Positions 57,387 through 64,000 of a DNA stretch of 64,000 nt are shown in pieces. Source of the stretch: Phlebotomus papatasi (Eukaryota > Arthropoda > Insecta > Diptera > Psychodidae); NCBI RefSeq assembly GCF_024763615.1, contig NC_077222.1, forward strand, positions 31,372,001 to 31,436,000, written 5' to 3'. A program made the position numbers and the translations under genes. Below the pieces are notes generated by a model. The model was not told where the DNA came from. It did not search any database and saw nothing but the letters and a program-made list of their open reading frames with translations. Numbering within the stretch: the first letter of the stretch is position 1; every line of letters starts with the position of its first letter.

Positions 57387-59649
57387 CATCGTTTTTCGTT
57401 AGACGTGTAATGGGATAGGCAAGATCCGAAAATTGTGGTATGAACCGACGGTAATATGAAGCAAGACCTATAAAAGATCTAACCTCTTTGACGTTTTTCG
57501 GGGCTGGATAGTTCACGATAGCTTCAACTTTAGCAGGATCACAAGCGAGTCCTTTATCTGATATTCGGAACCCTAGATATATCAGATCAGTCTTCGCAAA
57601 ATCGCATTTTTCTGGATGCAGCTTAATGTTAAAGTCCGATAACCTTTCAAGAACTTTTGCAATTTTCAAGAAGTGGTCTTCCAAGGTCTCTGAGTAGATG
57701 ATGATGTCATCCAAGTAGGACATACATATACCATCTAACAGATTCCCAAGAACATTACGCAGCATTCTTGAAAATGCTCCAGGGGCACTACAAAGCCCTT
57801 GTGGCAGTCTTTTGAACTCGAAGTGTGAGCCCAAAGCGCTGAAAGCGGTTTTCGGTCTGCTCGATTCTGCGATTTTCATCTGAAAATATCCAGACGCGAG
57901 GTCCAATGTTGAGAACCATCTACTTTTACCCAAGCTATCAAAAATATCATCGATATTCCCGATCGGATATGTATCCGGGACCGTGATCTCGTTTAATTTA
58001 CGAAAATCTATCACGATTCGATAACGCGGGTTTCCTCCCGAATCAGGTCTTTTCGGCACAATTAAGACAGGTGAATTAAATGGACTATAAGAGGGTTGTA
58101 TAATGTCGCTATCCAACATCTCTTGTATTTGCTTTTTCACCTCCGATCTTAAATGAAATGGGAACCTATACGGTTTCTCGTTAACGATGCCTGCGCCAGG
58201 CATTGTCCTGATTTCGTATTCTTCACTCTTCGCATAGGATAACAAATCTCCCTTTAAGTGAAAGGTATTCTGATATTTCTTAAATATCTTCCTTAATATA
58301 TCGCGATGATCGGCAGAGAGAGAGCCATTTATTTTCACGTCCTTCATGATCTTCTCTATCCTATCCTCATCATTAACTGAATTATTCCCAATCAGATCTT
58401 GTACGGGATAAATATCATAATTTTTAAGTGAAATAGTGCGTGGGATGAAAGAGGGTATCTCGATTTCATCGTCACTCACATTTCTTATCAAAATTTTTGC
58501 TTTGTGATTTCGCGGATATACAAGACAGTCCGGAATGTGAACCTCGTGACCCAATTCTGGAGCAAAACACAAAACTGCCTCCTCATCACTTAAAATAGGG
58601 ACTTCTATAATTGTTGACGAGTGAGATGGCAATTTATGTGTCGTTGCCCTGAGATATGGTGTTACGTTGTCCAGCAATGCATACACCATTTGTTTTGTAT
58701 ATTTTGGCCGAATTGCATAATTTTTATTATTCACGGTGTCATCTTCTTTTCGCGCTCGCGCTGAATCATGTGTGTAATGGAAACTTTCTTTTGCGTCAAT
58801 TGATGAACTCAAAGAGGGTTCATTTTGTTTTTGTGGAAAGGGATCGATTGACAAATCATTTTTGAAAATTGCGAAATCGGTACTTTTTGCATGTCTATTT
58901 GCGTCATTGGGCAAGCTCGTGGAGAGTGCATTTCCGTTGTTTTCATGAGAACCAGAGGAGGGTTCATTGTCGTTTGAGACTTTTATTTCCATTATTTCCT
59001 TAACTACTATATCATTATCCTTAAAACTAATTAAATCTATATTCTCAATTTCGCGATTTTCAGTATCTTTAGACATTTCTGTTTTTAATTCGTTTTTCTT
59101 GATCCCATGATTTTTCTTGTCGCATTTTTCATCTTCCATTTCGATCTTCTTAAAATGACTCAGCGTGTCAAAGGTAAATGGTACCAAAATATTTAATTTA
59201 TTGAAAATTACGTGTCTGTATTTGAGATTTATTGATGCATCGAGTTCTTGCAACAAATCTCGACCGATTATTCCATCAAAATAGATATGATTGCACTTAG
59301 GAAAAATTTGAATTTGGCAATCAATCGGGAGAAATCTGGTAGAATAGAAACCGAGGCTTAAAGTGGATGTGCCAAGGGTATGGAGGACTCCAGAGACAAT
59401 TCCTCCTACGGGGACTGAATTAGATGACATAATTTTTGTATCTGGTAAAAGGCATGAGCTCTTTATGAATGATCTTCTCGCTCCAGTATCTACGAGAAAT
59501 TTCAGCGGAATATTTGGGGGGCTTGCGGATGTGAAAACATCAATTATTGGTGTATTATCAAGCTCTCCCGCTAAATAATGATGAACATATTCTAAGGATT
59601 GAGGGTCGACAGGGGATGTTAGGGTGCCGACCCCTCGCAGTTTCCCATG
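57387..59649 (-). CDS. pol: Errantivirus Pol, N-terminal part: protease and reverse transcriptase
   Basis: The open frame starts at 59649, just after a TGA, and overlaps the end of gag by 31 nt in the -1 frame. An aspartic protease has LVDTGARRSF near its start and IIGRDLL later. A linker rich in charged residues follows. Reverse transcriptase then carries PRYRIVIDFRKLNE, LDLASGYFQ, LPQGLCSAPGAF and the active site YLDD. The frame ends beyond the thumb region, where it runs into the inserted element and stops at 57325. This fixes the break between reverse transcriptase and RNase H. Without its second half this copy cannot supply a complete Pol. Confidence 0.92.
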
Positions 59650-61247
59650 TCATTTGACACAGTAGATTCTTCTGACTGAGGGCTTAAATCGATTAAATTA
59701 ACGCCTGAATATGATCCATTTCTGTTTGGTGCGATCATTGATTGATTTCCTCTTGGAAATGAAGTGGAATTCAGTGGGGGTTGAAAGAAACTTTGTGAAT
59801 TATTCCCCCGAGTGATATCAACACTAATTGAACCATTTGGATTTCTTTGCGCGAATGAATTTGATCCACCAGAGTTGTTAAAATTTGTTGGATTCTGCGG
59901 ACGTTGTTGGAAAGAATTTGTATTGGAACCTACAAATGGATTCTGAAAATGGTTCATTTGCTGAGATGTATTAGGGAATGAATTCTGAAAATTTCCTTGC
60001 GTTTGAAAGTTCGGGAAAGGCGACTGATATGAATTTTGATAAGGATTAGAAAATAAAGCGCCATTTTCTTGTGAGGGAAATCTTGTGGAATATGACCATG
60101 GATTTGAATTATTTCCTCTGCCACGCCATCTGCGTCCTCTAAAATTTCGTCCATTTCCTCTGTATTGAACATCACCGAAATTATTATTTCTCTCACCAAA
60201 GGTCATACCCTGAGGGGATTCCTGATTATATGAATTTTGTTGAAAATTATTCAATCCATGATTTTGAGAGTTCTGCGGATCTTGGTGATAATTCCCTACT
60301 TGCTGCATTCTTTTAATTTGATTTTCAGCAAAAACAAGAGCTGATTGCAAAGTATCAAATTGACGGGATTTTACCATGATTTGTACAGCAATATTTCTTA
60401 TAGCATTCCCAAATGTTTCAATAGCTAACCGAGTATTTGATTCTAAGATCATGGCTGTAATTTTTCCCGCAAGATTAGCTGAGTACGCATGATTAAGTAC
60501 ATCCAAAGCTTCCTGCACTCGTGTAGCAAAATCTTTTAAATTTTCACGCGGTTTCGCGGTAAGGTTTTGCAAAGCTATCAATGAATCATTTATGCTTAAG
60601 TCGGGAAAGATCGCTCCTTGTAACTCCGTTCTCAAATCTTCATATCTTATAAAGCTTGAGCCTTGCACGCGCACAAATATATCTGGGCTAATTTTGAGTG
60701 CTATAATCCCGATAAATTCTGGGTCTTTGGCAAAATTGGGTGTCGCGAAGTACCGTGAATAAGCTATATCACATAATGAGAAGAAAATAGAAGCTACTTT
60801 TGGCTCACCCGTAAGGATGGGAATATTCCTGAAGTACTCTTTGAAGCTCAGCATCGGGCCATCTGTGTTGGAGCTGGTATTGTTGGTTGAATCTTCTGCA
60901 GTACCACCGCCATTCCCAAGAAGTCCTCCTTGATTGGTTTCTGGTGGTGTCCTGTTTAGCGGCATCCTCGTTGAACTCGCTGGAGAAAAGTCCCAATCAA
61001 GTGTGTTTTGCCGGTTGAATAAATTCCTTCGTGGAAATTCTGGTGTGGTGACAACAGGCCAATCTCTTATCTCCTCTAAAAGAGGGGTTATTCCTGCGAT
61101 GGAGTTTGAGCGGTTTCCCAACAGTCCTGGTGTTCCAAATGATGTTCCTTCGTCTCTGGGAAGAGTTCTTGAGTTGTCTGGTTCGATAACAACAACTCTT
61201 GTTCTCAAATGAAGACTCTTCCGATTCTGCTTTCCTCCTTTCTTCAT
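59619..61247 (-). CDS. gag: Errantivirus Gag
   Basis: 542 residues from the ATG at 61247. The N-terminal third is charged. A central helical capsid-like region follows (about 130-310: FKEYFRNIPILTGEPKVASI to LVFAENQIKRMQQ). Then comes a glutamine/asparagine-rich tail with an arginine-glycine box (NFRGRRWRGRGNN), which probably binds RNA in place of a CCHC zinc knuckle, as in many errantivirus Gags. It would package genomic RNA in the cytoplasm. It precedes pol with a 31 nt overlap. The frame is intact, consistent with the identical LTRs. The start is the first ATG after the leader; an earlier TTG in another frame is not considered. Confidence 0.9.
   Translation of the reverse strand: MKKGGKQNRKSLHLRTRVVVIEPDNSRTLPRDEGTSFGTPGLLGNRSNSIAGITPLLEEIRDWPVVTTPEFPRRNLFNRQNTLDWDFSPASSTRMPLNRTPPETNQGGLLGNGGGTAEDSTNNTSSNTDGPMLSFKEYFRNIPILTGEPKVASIFFSLCDIAYSRYFATPNFAKDPEFIGIIALKISPDIFVRVQGSSFIRYEDLRTELQGAIFPDLSINDSLIALQNLTAKPRENLKDFATRVQEALDVLNHAYSANLAGKITAMILESNTRLAIETFGNAIRNIAVQIMVKSRQFDTLQSALVFAENQIKRMQQVGNYHQDPQNSQNHGLNNFQQNSYNQESPQGMTFGERNNNFGDVQYRGNGRNFRGRRWRGRGNNSNPWSYSTRFPSQENGALFSNPYQNSYQSPFPNFQTQGNFQNSFPNTSQQMNHFQNPFVGSNTNSFQQRPQNPTNFNNSGGSNSFAQRNPNGSISVDITRGNNSQSFFQPPLNSTSFPRGNQSMIAPNRNGSYSGVNLIDLSPQSEESTVSNDMGNCEGSAP
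59640..59646 (-). promoter_or_regulatory. -1 ribosomal frameshift site GGGAAAC
   Basis: In gag phase the bases read G GGA AAC, a perfect X XXY YYZ slippery heptamer inside the 31 nt overlap of gag and pol. The pol frame is -1 relative to gag. A downstream pseudoknot was not modelled. Confidence 0.75.
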
Positions 61248-61370
61248 CCAAGAATTTTCTGCTTCTTTACTTCACTACTATCACTTTTTGCTTATCACTT
61301 TAAATTTAAATTCTTATACTTCATACACATATATATTGCATCGATCCGAAATGGGCGAAAACACCAAAAA
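61248..61370 (-). other. 5' leader with primer-binding site
   Basis: Four bases after the 5' LTR the minus strand reads TGGTGTTTTCGCCC (about 61353-61366). It would pair with a tRNA ending GGGCGAAAACACCA. tRNA-Val is my best guess from the acceptor stem it implies. A clear splice donor for env was not found here. Confidence 0.65.
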
Positions 61371-61531
61371 TGTAGCCCAACGAAGTGAATGATGCGGCTG
61401 GTTGTGCAAGACTAAATTTTTATTCAATTGTCAATATATTAATTAGTGAATGAGGGAAATTGGAGTAAGGAATGGAGTGGGAAGAAGGTGGGACTGGAAT
61501 ATGGGAAGAAAGTTGCAAGGGGTTTGCAACA
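61371..61531 (-). repeat. 5' LTR of the errantivirus (161 bp)
   Basis: Identical to 51151-51311 at every base I compared. The target duplication CCTT follows at 61532-61535. Confidence 0.95.
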
Positions 61532-61535
61532 CCTT

Positions 61536-62830
61536 TACTTGTCCACCTACATTAATCACTATTTTCTTTCTCTCGCAATTTTGATGGTTTACGAGAAGAA
61601 TTCACACTTTTTTCCCCAATAACCTCATTCAAATTTCGATTTCGTTCACTTTTCATGGCAAGAGGATGAATAAAGTGGATTCGAAAGGAGAAAGTCTTCA
61701 ATTGATTTGTTTATTTCTTTCTACATTTAATTGTTCAATGTCTATTGAACTTGAGGTAAAGCGAATTAATAGCAAATCGATTAAAGCAATTGGTTTCATT
61801 AGGAATTTAGAAGCGGTTTAGTGAGTCATCGACTTGGAAATTAAACTTTTTTTCTTCAGTTGAAATTTCTGTTTCTTTTGCTGAATTAGTCAAAAATTTG
61901 AAGTAAATTTTTGTGTATTTTCCCACAAAATTCTTTAGTTACGCGTAAAATATAGATCAATAGCTGTGTGAGCCAGAACTTGAAAATCACTTCATATTCC
62001 ATTGGATTTCACTGACCTCAAGTCATGGAACGATTGTTATGCTTTTTTTTTTGGGTGTGTTTGGGAATCTCTATTCTATGACCAATAATAGTTTATTAAT
62101 CTTTTTTCCACCTCACCCATCTGTGCGTCTTCATTTGCGTGAACGTCTGCCGATGAAGCGCGAAAGAACCTGCGCTCCGCGAGAAGAATCTCATTTTTTT
62201 TCTTGATGCCGTTGGATCGTCAATCCCCAAACCAGAGGAAGAAGATACAATTGGAAAAAAGATGAATATAAGAAAAAGAAATCAGTTATGGTTGTACGGA
62301 GATTTTTTTTTCAATTCCTTCCTTCATTACAAATAATTTCCAAGCAATTTTTCTTCAAAGCTTCTTGGTAGAAGTGATTTTAATGTATTCAGAATGGAAC
62401 TTTCAGTCTTGCAACAGGTTCTTCTTTTTCTCTCATTACCATGTCTGGATTGTCCAGTTTGTGTTCTGCTAGCACAAACCACGCAGATCCTCATGATTAT
62501 CTTGTGGATTTCTGCTCTTGCGGATTCTCCAAGACACAGAAAAAGTTCAGTGAAACATTGTCTGAAATTGAAACTTATAGTCTTCCTGTCCTTGATTGCA
62601 AATTCACTCAATTTGCATTTTCTCGAGGTTATTCATGATTGAAATTGAAGGAAAGAAATCAAAAATTTCATGGAACAGGTCGCCAAAAGTTCTGTTCAAT
62701 GTGGTTCAATGAATCTTCAGTGATATTTTACTTAAATATTGTTTTGTGAGGGAGAAAGATTTTAGTACATTTTTAAAAAGGAATGAATGAACGAAGTTAT
62801 TTTGAGCCTCACATTATTCTTAAACAAATA
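61536..62830. other. No gene recognised
   Basis: Host sequence resumes after the errantivirus, presumably the ABCG8-like intron. Overlapping short frames on both strands at 62327-62642 have no recognised family. Confidence 0.4.
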
Positions 62831-62985
62831 TAGGGGAAAGCAGAGATATTTTTGAGAGAGTGTCAAAAAACTTAATCAATTTATAATAAACAACTTGTAT
62901 AGGAAATTTAGCGCTCTGCAGCTTTTCTGAACACTTACTTTCCTCTATCTCGAAAGAGAGTACTGCTGAAGGAAATTTTCTCGGA
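62831..62985 (+). repeat. Partial relative of the 49342 element
   Basis: TA-GGGGAAAGCAGAGATA at left, then TGTATAGGAAATTTAGCGCT and CTTTCCTCTATCTCGAAAGA, matching the repeated block in the 49342-49935 element. No right end was found. Confidence 0.6.
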
Positions 62986-63048
62986 TATGTGATATCATAT
63001 TTGAATGTATTATTAACTGCTCGAACTCAAAGAGAGAGCAGTTATATA

Positions 63049-63980
63049 GGGTGTCCCATGAATTACGCAAGATTTAAATTAAATAAAAAACACATTTTTT
63101 TGTATCAATTAATTTTTTTGTAAATTGAAAAGTAAACTATATGAGATAGGGTTTATGTATTAAATATCGCATCCAATAAAATTAACCTCAAAAGCTCTAC
63201 TTACTGGCATATGAATCCTTTCGTCGAAGGTTTCCCTGACATTTTTGGACAAATGTGTCTAAATTTCGATAATGCAGTGTTAAAACTTCTCTTTTAATGC
63301 ACAGAGGTGGATGTAAGTAGGTTGACTTAGGCTTGTGACTTCGAATAACCGAATAAAAAAACATGTAATGGTCTAAAATTACATGATCTAAAAGGGACCA
63401 ATTCTAATCACCAATAGAGAAAATTACAATCAGGAAAGATTTTATGCAGGAATTGCATTATTTCATAGGCTATATGACATGATACACTATCATGCTAAAG
63501 CCACATGTCCTCAATATTAATGAATTCATAATTAATTAATTTATTAATGAACAAATCCTCCAATTTAGGCTTCATAAACTCGGTCATCATGTCGCGATAT
63601 CGAACGCCAGTAACAGTAACGCTTGATCATCTTTATTTTCCAATAATACACTGCTTCAATATTATTAATCATTTAAAGGATTTGTTCTTGGATGGCAAGT
63701 GTATTTAGCCTCCCCAATTGATTTAGTTCTGTGAATTTTTCAATTATACTCTTCATAGTTGACGAAGTTAAATCAATTTTCTGACCAATTCTCGAACCAA
63801 ATTATTTAATTATTTTTTAAATATTTTTTAAGAACAAAAGCACGTTGATCTGGCATTTAGTGATGGATTTTTTAAAAACCCTAATCTATAAACTGTCACG
63901 TAGTATTTTTATTATTCGTTGCGGACCTTTATTTCAGAAATGCCACTAAATTGAAATCTTGCGTGATTTTTGGGACACCC
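63049..63980 (-). mobile_element. Decayed mariner-like transposon, GGGTGTCCCA ends
   Basis: Terminal inverted repeats GGGTGTCCCATGAATTACG and GGGTGTCCCAAAAATCACG, both followed by CAAGATTT, sit between TA duplications. The interior encodes remnants of a mariner-type transposase on the minus strand. It is about 930 bp, shorter than intact relatives. Confidence 0.85.
63160..63640 (-). pseudogene. Mariner-like transposase fragment
   Basis: Minus-strand readings broken by stops and shifts. They include a segment with TVTGVRYRDMMTEFM, then HDSVSCHIAYEIMQFL in place of the usual QDGA-CHTA catalytic block, then RSCNFRPLH in place of an RSCDLTPLD block. A tail contains HLSKNVRETFDERIHM. The order and spacing match DD34D-type transposases encoded by elements with such ends, and two of the catalytic positions appear mutated. 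Nonfunctional. Confidence 0.75.
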
Positions 63981-64000
63981 TATATAATCGACTTTTTTCA

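Larger units (their letters stand above)
51151..61531 (-). mobile_element. Errantivirus (env-bearing Ty3/gypsy LTR retroelement) with disrupted pol
   Basis: An endogenous insect retrovirus-like element of about 10.4 kb including a 1.47 kb insertion. In element order it has: 5' LTR, PBS, gag, -1 frameshift, protease-reverse transcriptase, the insertion, RNase H-integrase, env, PPT and 3' LTR. The target duplication is CCTT at 51147-51150 and 61532-61535. The LTRs are identical over 161 bp, so integration was recent. It sits inside the presumed ABCG8-like intron, antisense to that gene. Gag and env frames are uninterrupted; pol is broken only by the inserted DNA element. Confidence 0.95.

Noticed and set aside
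1..64000. tRNA, rRNA genes and CRISPR arrays
   Set aside because: No cloverleaf with A/B boxes, no rRNA core sequence and no spacer-repeat array was seen; the regular array at 6741-8112 is a satellite.

Overview
This is an AT-rich, intron- and transposon-dense eukaryotic window, almost certainly from an insect and probably a dipteran. The reasons are GT-AG introns with polypyrimidine acceptors, a BED/hAT zinc-finger gene, half-transporter genes of the insect ABCG5/ABCG8 type, an errantivirus (gypsy-class, env-bearing) retroelement, and dozens of small TA-flanked MITEs. The species cannot be named; a sand-fly-like nematoceran is only a guess.

Host genes are few. At 3233-5635 (minus) is an intact single-exon-coding gene for a protein with two BED zinc fingers on a degenerate hAT transposase body; it has a 5'UTR intron and a poly(A) signal. 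At 6564-8941 (minus) are four clean exons of an ABCG5-like half transporter: start codon, complete nucleotide-binding domain and linker. The membrane half is not visible. At 46786-46919 (plus) is one spliced exon that looks like the first coding exon of an ABCG8-like partner. If so, the two genes form the known head-to-head ABCG5/ABCG8 arrangement, with about 38 kb of mostly intronic DNA between their start codons and a GATC-rich tract next to the presumed shared promoter.

The intron between ABCG5-like exons 3 and 4 is almost filled by nine tandem copies of a 137-167 bp repeat. Each copy carries a near-perfect stem-loop of about 62 nt. A lone relative lies at 19.56-19.66 kb.

From 12 to 50 kb the window is a mosaic of foldback elements and MITEs, a fossil DD37E mariner (17.85-19.13 kb) and a 5'-truncated non-LTR retrotransposon (27.36-28.07 kb). 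Many otherwise unrelated elements share the same outer end, TA followed by GGGGA or GGGGG. At the right edge (63.05-63.98 kb) is a decayed mariner-like transposase.

At 51151-61531 (minus) lies a nearly complete errantivirus. It has identical 161 bp LTRs, a 4 bp target duplication CCTT, PBS, PPT, intact gag, a GGGAAAC-type -1 frameshift site into pol, and an env with a furin-type site and membrane anchor. Its pol is split between reverse transcriptase and RNase H by a 1467 bp TA-flanked non-autonomous element. That element is a long relative of a hairpin MITE family found elsewhere in the window.
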